The notes under the pieces were generated by a model, which made no database searches, was not told where the DNA came from, and saw only the letters and a list, made by a program, of their open reading frames with translations. Of a DNA stretch of 34,139 nucleotides, positions 23,469-34,034 are shown in pieces. Made by a program: the position numbers and the translations under genes. Every line of letters starts with the position of its first letter. Position 1 is the first letter of the stretch. The stretch comes from Prevotellaceae bacterium (GTDB lineage Bacteria; Bacteroidota; Bacteroidia; Bacteroidales; UBA932). The stretch covers positions 1 through 34,139 of the forward strand of contig JAISLN010000167.1 in assembly GCA_031290835.1 (NCBI GenBank), read 5' to 3'.

Positions 23469-26099
23469 TCAGCTTGCGGCGATGGCGCTCGTGGGGAGGT
23501 TGACCGTCACGTTGTCTTTTGCCTCGTTCAGGGTTACGGTTATTTTTCGCTCATCCGTGCTGTTTTCGCTCATGCCGCTGCTGATAATCGCTTCTGATAT
23601 GTTATCTTCGAGGTAGCGCTGAATGGCGCGTTTGAGTGGACGTGCGCCAAATTCCAGGTCGTAACCTTTTTCGGCAATAAAATCTTTGGCTTCCTTGGAA
23701 ATTTCAATGGTGCAGCTCATTTTGCCGAGCCTGCCTACCAAATCCGTCAGCTCTATGTCGATAATTTTGCCAATATCCTCCTTGCTTAGCGTGTTGAAGG
23801 TAATAACCTCGTCCACGCGGTTGATAAACTCCGGCGTGAAGGTGCGCTTGAGCGCTTTTTGGATGATACCCTTAGCTTTTTCGTTAATGTCGGCAATGCT
23901 TTGCTCGGTCGCAAAGCCAATGCCTTTGCCGAAATCTTTTACTTCTCTTGAGCCAATGTTGGAGGTAATGATGATTATGGTGTTTTTAAAATCAACCCTA
24001 CGGCCAAGGCTGTCGGTGAGGTGACCTTCGTCGAGTACTTGCAGCAGCAAGTTGAACACGTCGGGGTGCGCCTTTTCTATTTCGTCCAGCAGCACTACGG
24101 AGTAGGGTTTTCTGCGCACTTTTTCGGTTAGCAAGCCGCCCTCTTCGTAGCCTACGTATCCGGGAGGCGCACCCACCAGCCGGCTCACCGAGAATTTCTC
24201 CATGTACTCGCTCATATCTATGCGGATGAGGTTGTCGGTTGTGTCGAACAGGTATTTTGCCAGCACCTTTGCCAGCAAGGTTTTTCCTACGCCGGTAGGG
24301 CCTAAAAAGATGAACGACCCGATTGGCTTGTTGGGGTCTTTCAGCCCTACGCGGTTTCGCTGAATGGCTTTTACGACTTTCTCCACCGCCTCGTCCTGCC
24401 CAATTACGCTGCCTTTAATGGATTCGCCCATTTTGAGCAGCTTTGCTCCTTCGGCCTGCGCTACGCGCTGCACGGGAACGTTGGTCATCATTGCCACCAC
24501 TTCGGCCACCTTATCTTCGTCCACCACTTCGCGGTTTTCCGTAAGGTTGCTTTGCCATTTGTGCTGCGCAGCCGACAGGAGCTCCTGTATCCGGCGCTCT
24601 TCGTCGCGGTGAGCCGCCGCCAGCTCAAACTTTTGGTTTTCCACAGCGGACTTCTTTTCCCGTACAATTGTCTCCAGCTTTTTTTCCATCTCCGTGATTT
24701 CATCGGGAACGGAAATATTGGAGAGGTGCACGCGCGATCCCGCCTCGTCCAGCGCATCTACCGCCTTGTCCGGCAGGTAGCGCTCCGAGACGTATCGCTG
24801 CGTGAGCAGCACGCAGGCGCGGATAGCTTCGGGCGTATAGATTACGTTGTGGTGGTCTTCGTAGCGCTCCTTTATGTTGTTCAGGATTTCGATGGTTTCA
24901 TCAGCGGTGGTAGGCTCTACCATGATGCGCTGAAAGCGTCGCTCCAGCGCACCGTCTTTTTCGATATATTCCCGGTATTCGTTGAGCGTAGTTGCCCCCA
25001 CGCACTGTATTTCGCCGCGAGCCAGCGCGGGCTTTAGCATGTTGGCGGCGTCGAGCGCACCCGAAGCGCCTCCTGCGCCGATGAGCGTGTGAATTTCGTC
25101 GATGAAGAGAATAATGTGCGAATTTTTTTGCAGCTCGTTCAGGATAGCTTTCATTCGCTCCTCAAACTGTCCGCGATACTTGGTGCCCGCCACCACTGCG
25201 CCCACATCCAGCGTCATTACCCGCTTTCCGAAGAGCACGCGCGAAACCTGCCGGTGGGCTATGCGGAGCGCCAGCCCCTCTACGATGGCGCTTTTTCCCA
25301 CGCCGGGTTCTCCGATAAGGATGGGATTATTTTTTTTGCGGCGGCTGAGAATTTGTGCCAGCCTGTCAATTTCCTTTTCGCGCCCCACCACCGGATCGAG
25401 CAGATTTTGTTCGGCGGCCTTGGTCAAGTCCGTGCCGTAGCTGTCGAGCGCGGGGGTATCAGACGTCGTTTTGCCGCCGATTTTGTACTGATGCTGCGGC
25501 GATGTATGGGCAGGCGCCGTGGGCGTATTGATGTACCTTAAATCGTCGTCGTCATCATCGTCGTCGTCGTCGTCGTCATCGTCATCTTCTTCGTAAGCGT
25601 TGTCGCTTCCGCCGCTGTTGTTGCTTTTTTTGTTGCTGATTAGGTTTTCACCGTAAGGCCTATTGCTTTTGTCCGTGAAAGCGTTTATCACCCTTTGGTA
25701 GTTGACATTTTGCTTTTGCAGCAGCTGCGTTACGATGCTTGAGTCGTCTTTGAGGATAGCCAAGAGCAGGTGAATGGTATCCACCTCGTTTGTTTTTAGC
25801 GAAAGCGCTTCGAGGTGCTGCATTTTCAGCGCACGCTCTACCGACTTGTAAAACAGCAATTTGTCTATATCCCTTACGCTCAGCTCATCGTGGCTTCTGA
25901 CCTTTTCTTCAATCGCCTCTTTCAGCCGCTCCAGATTTACCCCAAGCGAGGAGAGCACATCCAGCGCCGAGTTGTTTCCGTCCCTTATCATTCCCAGCAC
26001 GAGGTGTTCTGTGCCGACGGTCTGATTTCCCAAGCGCAACGCTTCTTCCTTGCTAAAGTTAATCACGTCCGTCAGCTTCTGTGTTGAATTTGTATTCAT
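23469..26099 (-). CDS. clpC: ATP-dependent Clp protease ATP-binding subunit ClpC
   Basis: Clp_N repeats, two AAA+ modules ([34 protein letters not shown]), UVR-like middle region ([27 protein letters not shown]). Confidence 0.95.
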   Translation of the reverse strand: MNTNSTQKLTDVINFSKEEALRLGNQTVGTEHLVLGMIRDGNNSALDVLSSLGVNLERLKEAIEEKVRSHDELSVRDIDKLLFYKSVERALKMQHLEALSLKTNEVDTIHLLLAILKDDSSIVTQLLQKQNVNYQRVINAFTDKSNRPYGENLISNKKSNNSGGSDNAYEEDDDDDDDDDDDDDDDLRYINTPTAPAHTSPQHQYKIGGKTTSDTPALDSYGTDLTKAAEQNLLDPVVGREKEIDRLAQILSRRKKNNPILIGEPGVGKSAIVEGLALRIAHRQVSRVLFGKRVMTLDVGAVVAGTKYRGQFEERMKAILNELQKNSHIILFIDEIHTLIGAGGASGALDAANMLKPALARGEIQCVGATTLNEYREYIEKDGALERRFQRIMVEPTTADETIEILNNIKERYEDHHNVIYTPEAIRACVLLTQRYVSERYLPDKAVDALDEAGSRVHLSNISVPDEITEMEKKLETIVREKKSAVENQKFELAAAHRDEERRIQELLSAAQHKWQSNLTENREVVDEDKVAEVVAMMTNVPVQRVAQAEGAKLLKMGESIKGSVIGQDEAVEKVVKAIQRNRVGLKDPNKPIGSFIFLGPTGVGKTLLAKVLAKYLFDTTDNLIRIDMSEYMEKFSVSRLVGAPPGYVGYEEGGLLTEKVRRKPYSVVLLDEIEKAHPDVFNLLLQVLDEGHLTDSLGRRVDFKNTIIIITSNIGSREVKDFGKGIGFATEQSIADINEKAKGIIQKALKRTFTPEFINRVDEVITFNTLSKEDIGKIIDIELTDLVGRLGKMSCTIEISKEAKDFIAEKGYDLEFGARPLKRAIQRYLEDNISEAIISSGMSENSTDERKITVTLNEAKDNVTVNLPTSAIAAS
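25542..25586 (-). repeat. Trinucleotide (GAC/GAT) tract encoding 15 consecutive Asp in ClpC
   Basis: Plus strand atc gtc gtc gtc atc atc gtc(x6) atc gtc atc, in frame with clpC: AYEE-D15-LRYINTP. Confidence 0.95.
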
Positions 26100-26250
26100 T
26101 TGTATTTGTGTAAGTTAAAGTAGCCAATTAGGTAAAAAAATAAGTTTGGGTAGCAGCCGCATTCGGTTTTGTGCGGTATTTGACTTACGGGGTTAGCGCC
26201 TCAAAATTCATGCCTGCGCCAAATTGTCAGGTTAACCATAAAAAAATTGG

Positions 26251-26288
26251 GTAAAGGTATCCATCTTTTGGATATGAAGTACCTTTAC
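26251..26288. promoter_or_regulatory. Palindromic element in the divergent clpC-gyrA intergenic region
   Basis: GTAAAGGTA (26251-26259) and TACCTTTAC (26280-26288) are perfect 9-bp inverted arms; nested inner arms TATCC/GGATA. Confidence 0.55.
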
Positions 26289-26408
26289 GCTGTGCACTTT
26301 TAGATTATTTAATGGGGATTGTTGATAAAAAAGCGGCTCGAAAAACGTGGCGTTCGGGGAAAAAATAGTAATTTAGCGAAATTTTTGTTATTTTACAAGA
26401 CTACATAT

Positions 26409-28946
26409 ATGGCAGATATAGAGGGCGAAAAGATTGTTCCGGTAAATATTGAAGAGATAATGAAGTCATCGTACATTGACTACTCAATGTCGGTGATAGT
26501 TTCGCGCGCGCTACCCGATGTTCGCGACGGGCTGAAGCCGGTGCACCGGCGCGTGCTGTACGGGATGTCGGGGTTGGGCTTGTCGTCGGGATCGGCGCAC
26601 AAGAAGTCGGCAAGAATTGTCGGCGAGGTGATGGGTAAGTACCACCCGCACGGCGATAGCAGCGTTTACTACGCTATGGTGCGCATGGCGCAGTGGTGGA
26701 GCTTGCGCTACATGATGGTTGACGGGCAGGGCAACTTTGGCTCGCGCGACGGCGACGCCGTTGCCGCCATGAGGTACACCGAAGCCCGCCTGCGCAAAAT
26801 AGCGGAGGAAATGCTCCTCGACATTGATAAAAACACGGTGGATTTGTCCCTCAACTTTGACGATACCCTCTCCGAACCCACCGTGCTCCCCTCCAAAATC
26901 CCCATGCTGTTGGTCAACGGAGCGTCGGGCATTGCCGTGGGTATGGCCACCAACATGCCGCCGCACAACTTGGGCGAAGCCGTGGACGCCATCTGCGCCT
27001 ACATCGACAACAACGACATTACCACCGACGAGCTGATGCACCACATCAAAGGTCCCGATTTTCCCACCGGCGGTATCATCTATGGGGTGCAGGGCATCAA
27101 GGAGGCGTATGAAACGGGCAAGGGGCGCGTAGTGATTCGCGCCAAAACCGAAATAGAAATCAGCGATACCGGGCGCGAAACAATTGTGATTACCGAGCTG
27201 CCCTACATGGTAAGCCCGGCGTCGTTGGTGGAAAAAATAGCGCACCTTGCCGAAGAAAAAATTGTTGACGGAATATCTTACGTCAACGACGAATCGGACC
27301 GAACGAACACCACCCGCGTGGTGATAAAGCTCAAGAAGGAGGCGGTGGCCAACATCGTTCTCAACCACCTGTTCAAGCACACCGACATGCAGTCGAGCTT
27401 TTCCGTCAACAGCATTGCGTTGGTGGACGGGCGACCGCTCCTGCTGCCGCTCAAAAAGCAAATAGAGTGCTTTGTAAAGCACCGGCACGAGGTGGTTGTA
27501 CGCCGCGCCAAGTTTGACCTCGAAAAAGCAATGGAGCGCCTCCATATCCTCGAAGGGCTGCTCAAAGCCATTGACCACATCGACGAGGTGATTGCCATTA
27601 TCCGCGCCAGCCAAACGCCCGACGAGGCCATACAAAACCTGACAACCCGCTTTGACTTGGACGAGGTGCAGGCGCGCGCCATTGTGGACATGCGCCTGCG
27701 CGCCCTCACAGGCTTGGAGCGCGGCAAGCTGCAGGCCGAATTTGACGAGCTGACAAAGTTGGCCGCCGAGCTCAACGCTTTCTTGGCGAGCACAGCGCTC
27801 CAAATGAGCCTCATTAAGGAGGAGCTTATTGACGTAAAAAAGCGCTTTGACGACGGCCGCAAAACAGAGATAGTGCTCACCTCGGAAGAGTTTAACCCGG
27901 AAGATTTTTACGCCGACGAAGATGTGGTAATTACCATTTCGCATTTAGGCTACATTAAGCGGACGCCGCTCAACGACTACCACACGCAAAGCCGCGGGGG
28001 CGTTGGCGCTAAGGGCGCTGCCGCGCGCGACGAAGATTTCATCGAGCATATTTTTGCGGCAACCATGCACAACACCATGCTCTTCTTTACCGAAAAAGGA
28101 AAATGCTATTGGCTCAAAGTGTATGAAATACCGGAAGGCACCCGAACGACCAAGGGACGCGCCATACAAAACCTTATCAACCTTGAGCCCGACGACAAGG
28201 TAAAAGCGTACATCAACGTAAAAACGCTTGAGGATAAGGACTACATCGACAACAACCACATAGTGCTGTGCACCAAGCGAGGCGTCATAAAAAAGACGGT
28301 GTTGGAGCAATACTCCCGCCCGCGACAAAACGGCGTGATTGCCATTAACGTTAAGGATGGCGACCAGCTGCTCGAAGCCAAGCTCACCAACGGCTGCAAC
28401 GAAATTATTCTTGCCGCCCGCAACGGCAAAGCGCTGCGCTTCAACGAAAGCAAGGTGCGACCCATTGGGCGTACCGGCGCCGGCGTGCGCGGCATAACGA
28501 TTGACGAAGCCGACGAGGTGATAGGCATGGTGTGCGTATCGGACGAAAAGAGCGAAATACTCGTAGTGTCGGAAAATGGCTACGGGAAGCGTTCGGAGCT
28601 GTCCGCCTACCGCATAACCAACCGCGGAGGAAAAGGTATAAAAACGCTCAGCATTACCGCAAAAACCGGCAACCTCATCGCCATAAAAGACGTAATTGAC
28701 GAAAACGATTTGATGATTATCAACAAATCGGGCATTACCATTCGCGTGCCGGTATCCGAAATTCGGAGGTCGGGGCGCGTGGCGCAGGGCGTGAAGCTCA
28801 TCAAGCTGCGCGAGGGCGACGCCATTGCCGCTGTGGCCAAGGTAAACAAGAGCGAGGAGGAGGAAGAAGCTGCGGCCATCGCTGCAACCGATTTGGTAGC
28901 GCCCGAAACGCCAGCGGCGGAAGGCGCAGATGGAGGCGAAATTTAG
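26409..28946 (+). CDS. gyrA: DNA gyrase subunit A
   Basis: [93 protein letters not shown]. GyrA box: an exact QRGGKG is not seen; the candidates are [10 protein letters not shown] (after NDYHT) and NRGGKGIKT. Start taken at Met 26409. Confidence 0.96.
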   Translation: MADIEGEKIVPVNIEEIMKSSYIDYSMSVIVSRALPDVRDGLKPVHRRVLYGMSGLGLSSGSAHKKSARIVGEVMGKYHPHGDSSVYYAMVRMAQWWSLRYMMVDGQGNFGSRDGDAVAAMRYTEARLRKIAEEMLLDIDKNTVDLSLNFDDTLSEPTVLPSKIPMLLVNGASGIAVGMATNMPPHNLGEAVDAICAYIDNNDITTDELMHHIKGPDFPTGGIIYGVQGIKEAYETGKGRVVIRAKTEIEISDTGRETIVITELPYMVSPASLVEKIAHLAEEKIVDGISYVNDESDRTNTTRVVIKLKKEAVANIVLNHLFKHTDMQSSFSVNSIALVDGRPLLLPLKKQIECFVKHRHEVVVRRAKFDLEKAMERLHILEGLLKAIDHIDEVIAIIRASQTPDEAIQNLTTRFDLDEVQARAIVDMRLRALTGLERGKLQAEFDELTKLAAELNAFLASTALQMSLIKEELIDVKKRFDDGRKTEIVLTSEEFNPEDFYADEDVVITISHLGYIKRTPLNDYHTQSRGGVGAKGAAARDEDFIEHIFAATMHNTMLFFTEKGKCYWLKVYEIPEGTRTTKGRAIQNLINLEPDDKVKAYINVKTLEDKDYIDNNHIVLCTKRGVIKKTVLEQYSRPRQNGVIAINVKDGDQLLEAKLTNGCNEIILAARNGKALRFNESKVRPIGRTGAGVRGITIDEADEVIGMVCVSDEKSEILVVSENGYGKRSELSAYRITNRGGKGIKTLSITAKTGNLIAIKDVIDENDLMIINKSGITIRVPVSEIRRSGRVAQGVKLIKLREGDAIAAVAKVNKSEEEEEAAAIAATDLVAPETPAAEGADGGEI

Positions 28947-29021
28947 CCCCAAAAAGTTTGTTTAACTTGAGTAAGGCTCACCCTGAAAAGTACTACAGCT
29001 GCGCTCACAAAAAAAATACTC

Positions 29022-29600
29022 ATGCAAATTTCCAAAAACAAGGTAGTTTCCCTGTCCTACCAGCTCACCGTTGACGGTGATGTGGTGGACAAGGCAACAT
29101 CCCAAAATCCGCTTTCATTCATATTCGGCAGCGGCATGTTGCTTCCCAAATTTGAGGCAAATATTGAGGGCAAGCGCACCGGCGACGGCTTTAAGTTTAC
29201 GCTTACGCCCGCCGAAGGCTACGGCGAAGTTGATGAAAAAAACATCAACGAATTTCCGTTGGACGCTTTTATGGTAGATGGGCAGCTCGAAGAGGGCTTG
29301 CTGGCGGAGGGCGCTGTTGTACCCATGCAGGATAGCGAGGGAAATGTTTTTAGCGCTACCGTGCTGGAGGTAAAGGAAAATTCGGTGGAGCTTGACTTCA
29401 ACCATCCGTTGGCGGGCATGGAGTTGAGCTTTGAGGGGCAGATTGTTGAAGTGCGCAACGCCACCGAAAAAGAGCTCGCCAAAGGCTTGGGCGGCGGCGG
29501 TTGCTGCTGTTGCGGCGAGGACGGCGACGACGATTGCTGCTGCGACGACGACGATTGCTGCTGCGATGAAGATGATAGCTGCAGCTGCGGACGCCACTGA
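29022..29600 (+). CDS. SlyD-like FKBP-type peptidyl-prolyl cis-trans isomerase with Cys/Asp-rich C-terminal tail
   Basis: NKVVSLSYQLTVDGDVVDKATSQNPLSFIFGSGMLLPKFEANIEGKRTGDGFKFTLTPAEGYGEVDEKNI...DFNHPLAGMELSFEGQIVEVRNAT, then GGGGCCCCGEDGDDDCCCDDDDCCCDEDDSCSCGRH*. Confidence 0.94.
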   Translation: MQISKNKVVSLSYQLTVDGDVVDKATSQNPLSFIFGSGMLLPKFEANIEGKRTGDGFKFTLTPAEGYGEVDEKNINEFPLDAFMVDGQLEEGLLAEGAVVPMQDSEGNVFSATVLEVKENSVELDFNHPLAGMELSFEGQIVEVRNATEKELAKGLGGGGCCCCGEDGDDDCCCDDDDCCCDEDDSCSCGRH

Positions 29601-29653
29601 CAAAGAAATTACAAGTTAGAAGTATCACAAATTAATTGAGCTGTTTTATTATC

Positions 29654-30403
29654 ATGAGAAAAAAAATTGTTGCAGGTAACTGGAAAATGAATACCACCTT
29701 TGCCGAAGGTGAAGCGCTGGTAAAAGCAATCATTGCCAAAAAAGGCGAGCTGAAAAGCGATGTAACGCTGGTGGTAGCGCCGCCGTTCACGCACCTTACC
29801 TGTTTGGCAGAGGATCTGGAGAAGGCGGGCATTGGGCTATCGGCGCAAAATTGCGCCGAGTACGAATCGGGCGCATACACCGGCGAGGTGTCCGCCAAAA
29901 TGTTGGCTTCGGTTGACGTGAAGTACTGCATACTTGGGCACTCCGAGCGCCGCGAATACTACGGCGAAACCAACGCCACGCTGTCGCGCAAAATAGCCCT
30001 GACGCTCAAGCACGCGCTAATACCCATCTTTTGCGTAGGCGAAAAGTTGGACGAGCGCGAAGCTAACCGCCATTTTGACGTAGTGAACGCGCAGCTGGAG
30101 GTGCTTACGCAGCTGAGCGCAGAGGATTTTGCCAAGGTAGTGGTTGCCTACGAGCCGGTGTGGGCTATTGGCACGGGCAAAACGGCAACTTCGGCGCAGG
30201 CGCAGGAAATGCACGCATCTATCCGCAAAACGTTGGCGGCTAAATTTGGCGCAGCGGCAGCGCAAACGCCCATCCTGTACGGCGGCAGCTGCAAACCCTC
30301 CAACGCTGCCGAAATCTTTGCACAACCCGACGTGGACGGCGGACTTATTGGCGGCGCTTCGCTCGTTGCCGATGATTTTATTGCCATCGCAAAAGCGTTT
30401 TGA
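29654..30403 (+). CDS. tpiA: Triosephosphate isomerase
   Basis: [85 protein letters not shown]...[10 protein letters not shown]. Start Met 29654. Confidence 0.98.
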   Translation: MRKKIVAGNWKMNTTFAEGEALVKAIIAKKGELKSDVTLVVAPPFTHLTCLAEDLEKAGIGLSAQNCAEYESGAYTGEVSAKMLASVDVKYCILGHSERREYYGETNATLSRKIALTLKHALIPIFCVGEKLDEREANRHFDVVNAQLEVLTQLSAEDFAKVVVAYEPVWAIGTGKTATSAQAQEMHASIRKTLAAKFGAAAAQTPILYGGSCKPSNAAEIFAQPDVDGGLIGGASLVADDFIAIAKAF

Positions 30404-30477
30404 GAGCCTAAGCGCTAAGAGTTCGGCTTCAAACTTCATTTTAATTCCCTGTTGCGTCAATTCGCAGCACGTGAGCT

Positions 30478-31524
30478 ATGGCAAAAATTCGCTTTGAGGA
30501 GGTAAAATCGGGCTACGAGCGTATTATGTCCGACTTGAAAAACAAAATATACAAGCCGGTGTACTTGCTCATGGGTGAGGAGGCGTACTACATTGATTTA
30601 ATTTCAGGCTATATTCAGGACAACGTGCTGGGCGAGGCCGAAAAAACGTTCAACCAAACGGTGCTCTACGGCAAGGATGTGAGCGCCAAAGCGGTGATTG
30701 AGGTTGCGCGGCGCTTCCCCATGATGAGCAGCTATCAGGTGGTGGTGGTGCGCGAGGCGCAGCACATCAAGGATATCGACAAGCTGGAGATTTACGTCGG
30801 CAGCCCGCTGAAATCTACCTTGCTGGTGGTGTGCTATAAGGGGAAAACGGTGGACAAGCGCACGTCGTTCTACAAGCAAACGGTCAAAATCGGAGAGGTG
30901 TTTGAGTCCGCCGCGCCCTACGAGGAGAGGCTACCCGACTGGATTATCAGCTACCTTAGCTCCAAGCAGCGCACCATCGACACGGTGGCTGCAAAAATTC
31001 TGGCGGACTACCTGGGAGCCGACCTGACCAAAATCGTAAATGAGCTCGACAAGCTGGCGGTGGTGGTGCCCCAAAACAGCAAAATCACGACCGACCATAT
31101 TGAGCGCAACATTGGCATCAGCAAGGACTACAACACCTTTGAGCTCTGCAACGCCATCACGGCAGGCGATGTGCTCAAAGCCAACCGCATCATTATGCAC
31201 TTTGAGCGCAACGCGGAAAAAAATTCGCTACCCGCGATAGTTAGCCAGCTGTTTTCTCAATTTTGCAAAATCTTTCTGCTGCACATGCTCAAAGCAAAGT
31301 ATAAAAACGCCGCTATTCCGTCCACCGAAATTCAGGGGGTGATGGGCATCAACTCCTACTTCTTGAGAAGCTACGAGGCGGCAGCGCGACGATTTTCGTC
31401 CACCAAGTCAGCCGAGGTTATTGCGCTGCTGCGCGAGTTTGACATGCGCAGCAAGGGCTGGAACAACGCCTCTACCGGCTACGGAGATTTGCTGCGCGAG
31501 CTGGTGTACAAAATAATGCACTGA
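30478..31524 (+). CDS. holA: DNA polymerase III subunit delta
   Basis: KPVYLLMGEEAYYIDLISGYI, 'VARRFPMMSSYQVVVVREAQHI', C-terminal clamp-loader fold typical of HolA. Confidence 0.92.
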   Translation: MAKIRFEEVKSGYERIMSDLKNKIYKPVYLLMGEEAYYIDLISGYIQDNVLGEAEKTFNQTVLYGKDVSAKAVIEVARRFPMMSSYQVVVVREAQHIKDIDKLEIYVGSPLKSTLLVVCYKGKTVDKRTSFYKQTVKIGEVFESAAPYEERLPDWIISYLSSKQRTIDTVAAKILADYLGADLTKIVNELDKLAVVVPQNSKITTDHIERNIGISKDYNTFELCNAITAGDVLKANRIIMHFERNAEKNSLPAIVSQLFSQFCKIFLLHMLKAKYKNAAIPSTEIQGVMGINSYFLRSYEAAARRFSSTKSAEVIALLREFDMRSKGWNNASTGYGDLLRELVYKIMH

Positions 31525-31547
31525 CAAAAAATATCCAAATCAACGCT

Positions 31548-32165
31548 ATGACTATTACCCTTGTAATCCTTACGGTTTTGGTATCAATAGCGGCGTTTAG
31601 GCGGCGCGCGCTCTTCGACAGGCTGCTGCTGTCGCCCTACCGCGTGGTGTACCGCAAAGAGTGGTATCGTATCGTTACGCACGGCTTTGTTCATGCGGAT
31701 TACGTACACCTGGCGGTGAACATGATAGTGTTCTACTCGTTTGGCGGGGCTGTGGAGATGGCGCTCAATGAGCTGCACGCGGAAGGGGTAACGTCTGTGC
31801 CCGTGCTTCACTACTTTTTGCTCTACTTTGGCGGCATGGCGGTAGCAACACTATCGACCGTTACCAAGCATAAGGATGTTTACGACTACTCGGCGGTAGG
31901 GGCGTCGGGGGCGGTGAGCGCCGTGCTGTTTGCGTTCATCTTTTTTCAGCCGTGGAGCATGCTCTACCTCATGGGCGTTATTCCCGTGCCGGGCGTTATC
32001 TTTGGGCCGCTCTACCTTTGGTATTCGTCCTACATGAGCAAGCGCGCCGCCGACAATGTAAACCACGACGCGCACTTTTACGGCGCTGTTTTCGGATTTC
32101 TTTACCCGATAGCCGTAGATCCGCAGCTGCTGTGGCATTTTGTGTACCAGCTAATGCGGTGGTAA
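31548..32165 (+). CDS. Rhomboid family intramembrane serine protease
   Basis: EWYRIVTHGFVHADYVHLAVNMIVFYSFG, catalytic-Ser motif VGASGAVSAVLFAF and C-terminal NHDAHFYGAVFGFLYP (catalytic His). Confidence 0.9.
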   Translation: MTITLVILTVLVSIAAFRRRALFDRLLLSPYRVVYRKEWYRIVTHGFVHADYVHLAVNMIVFYSFGGAVEMALNELHAEGVTSVPVLHYFLLYFGGMAVATLSTVTKHKDVYDYSAVGASGAVSAVLFAFIFFQPWSMLYLMGVIPVPGVIFGPLYLWYSSYMSKRAADNVNHDAHFYGAVFGFLYPIAVDPQLLWHFVYQLMRW

Positions 32166-32203
32166 GTTTTGAGGATGAAATACCTACGTATATCATAAAG
32201 CTT

Positions 32204-32704
32204 ATGCAAAAGGTCGTTTTTCTTGACCGCGATGGGGTAATCAACAGCGACGAGGGGCGCTACTACGTGTACCGAAAGGAGGATTTTGCCCTCACGCCGC
32301 GCCTTGGCGAATGCCTGAAGCGGCTGCAGGACGCCGGTTTTTTGCTCATCGTCATCAGCAACCAGAGCGGAGTGGCGCGGGGCTTGTACGGCGTACAGGA
32401 GGTGGAGCGGCTCCACAGCTTTTTGCGCGAGCAAATGTCAGCGCTTGGCGTACAGCTGACGGAGCTTTACATTTGCCCGCACCACCCCGAAGCGGGGAAA
32501 TGCTTGTGCCGTAAGCCGCTGCCGCTGCTTGTGCAGAAGGCGTTGGCGCGCTACCATGTGGATGCCTCGCGCTCCTACCTCATCGGCGACCGCCAAACCG
32601 ATATGGAAACGGCACGCAACGCCGGCATTAAAGGTATCCTCGTAGAAGCAAATGCAGGAATCGCAAAAGCAACGGAAGAAATTTTAAATTCTAAATTTAC
32701 ATAA
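32204..32704 (+). CDS. HAD-IIIA family phosphatase (D-glycero-D-manno-heptose-1,7-bisphosphate 7-phosphatase-like)
   Basis: VVFLDRDGVINSDEGRYYVYRKEDF, VISNQSGVARGLY, CPHHPEAGKCLCRKPLPLL (Zn-type HAD), YLIGDRQTDMETARNAGI. Start taken at Met 32204. Confidence 0.92.
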   Translation: MQKVVFLDRDGVINSDEGRYYVYRKEDFALTPRLGECLKRLQDAGFLLIVISNQSGVARGLYGVQEVERLHSFLREQMSALGVQLTELYICPHHPEAGKCLCRKPLPLLVQKALARYHVDASRSYLIGDRQTDMETARNAGIKGILVEANAGIAKATEEILNSKFT

Positions 32705-32710
32705 TTACAT

Positions 32711-32900
32711 AATTTACAGAATTTACATATTGTTTATTTATCATTCTATAGATTTGTAAATTCTGTAATTCTGTAATTCTGTAATTCTGTAAATCTTTAT
32801 TTGTAAATTCTGTAAATTCTGAAATTCTGTAAATTTTTATTTGTAAATTCTGTAAATTCTGAAATTCTGTAAATCTTTATTTATAAATTCTGTAAATCTT
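32711..32900. repeat. A+T-rich direct/inverted repeat array built from 'TGTAAATTC/TGTAATTC' units, upstream of trpS
   Basis: 40-bp units TTGTAAATTCTGTAAATTCTGAAATTCTGTAAAT(C/T)TTTAT at 32801-32840 and 32841-32880; related 8-bp TAATTCTG repeats at about 32764-32790; inverted arm AATTTACAGAATTTACA at 32711-32727. Confidence 0.88.
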
Positions 32901-32912
32901 AGCTATAATTTT

Positions 32913-33905
32913 ATGGAAACAGTTCTTAGCGGCATACGCTCTACCGGTAATCTTCACTTGGGCAACTACTACGGTGCGCTGCGCAACTTTGTCAAGATGC
33001 AGGAAAGCAACCGCTGCTTCTTTTTTATAGCCGATCTTCATTCGCTCACCACGCATCCCAAGGCAGCTGATTTTCACGGCAACGTTCGCCAAATTTTGGC
33101 GGAGTACTTGGCCGCAGGCTTAGACCCCGAAAAGTGCACGCTCTACGTGCAGAGCGACATCCCCGAAATTTCGGAAATGTACGTGCTGCTCAACATGCTT
33201 GCCTACGTGGGCGAGCTGGAGCGAACGGCGTCGTTCAAGGAAAAGGTGCGCAAGCATCCGCAAAACGTAAATGCCGGCCTGCTTACCTACCCCGTGCTCA
33301 TGGCAACCGACATCCTCATACACCGTGCAAACAAGGTGCCCGTGGGCAAAGATCAGGAGCAGCACCTTGAGATAACCCGCGTGTACGCCCGCCGGTTTAA
33401 CAACATGTACGGGGCAAACCTCTTCCCCGAGCCGGACGCCTACAACTTTGGCGGCGAGCTCATCAAAATTCCGGGGCTTGACGGCAGCGGAAAAATGGGC
33501 AAAAGCGAGGGAAACGGCGTCTTCCTGATGGACGACGAGGCGGCTATCCGCAAAAAGGTGAAGAAAGCCGTAACCGATACCGGCGAAAAAACCGACGCCA
33601 TGAGCGAGCCGGTTAAAAACCTTTTCACCATAATGAGCGTCGTTTCTGCGCCTGAGGTGGTCAGCTTTTACCGGGAGGCATACGCGGCGGGCAGCATCCG
33701 CTACGGCGATATGAAAAATCAGCTTGCCGACGACGTCTGCAAGGTTACGCTACCCATTCGCGACCGCATACTAGACCTGCTGCAAAACGAGGACTACCTC
33801 CGCAAGGTGCGGAAAAACGGCGCGGAAAAAGCCCGCGAAAGCGCCGCCGCAACCCTACAGGAGATGAAAAAGCTAATGGGATTTAAGGGATTGGAAAGGG
33901 CGTAG
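32913..33905 (+). CDS. trpS: Tryptophan--tRNA ligase
   Basis: ETVLSGIRSTGNLHLGNYYGALRNFVKMQ (HIGH-like), YPVLMATDILIHRANKVPVGKDQEQHLEITR, GLDGSGKMGKSEGNGVFL (KMSKS-like). Confidence 0.97.
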   Translation: METVLSGIRSTGNLHLGNYYGALRNFVKMQESNRCFFFIADLHSLTTHPKAADFHGNVRQILAEYLAAGLDPEKCTLYVQSDIPEISEMYVLLNMLAYVGELERTASFKEKVRKHPQNVNAGLLTYPVLMATDILIHRANKVPVGKDQEQHLEITRVYARRFNNMYGANLFPEPDAYNFGGELIKIPGLDGSGKMGKSEGNGVFLMDDEAAIRKKVKKAVTDTGEKTDAMSEPVKNLFTIMSVVSAPEVVSFYREAYAAGSIRYGDMKNQLADDVCKVTLPIRDRILDLLQNEDYLRKVRKNGAEKARESAAATLQEMKKLMGFKGLERA

Positions 33906-34034
33906 AGGTTCTTAGCGGATCCGTAAGACAGTTGTTTTATTTTATTCTTTTCTTCGACATGCCTTTGTAATATCAAAAGTGGAATTTTGCGCCGAACTTA
34001 AAATCGCAATTAATCCACTAAAAAAAATTGATTT

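Noticed and set aside
26511-27944. 477-aa minus-strand ORF opposite gyrA (and 27945-28952)
   Set aside because: Antisense shadow ORFs with biased composition; gyrA on the plus strand explains the coding signal.
31952-32203. 84-aa N-terminal extension of the HAD phosphatase ORF overlapping the rhomboid gene
   Set aside because: The extension is out-of-frame rhomboid sequence; the HAD domain begins right at Met 32204 (MQKVVFLDRDG).
33915-33955. Rho-independent terminator after trpS (TCTTAGCGGATCCGTAAGA followed by T-rich DNA)
   Set aside because: The symmetry is offset by a base and leaves no hairpin loop; too weak to call a terminator from sequence alone.
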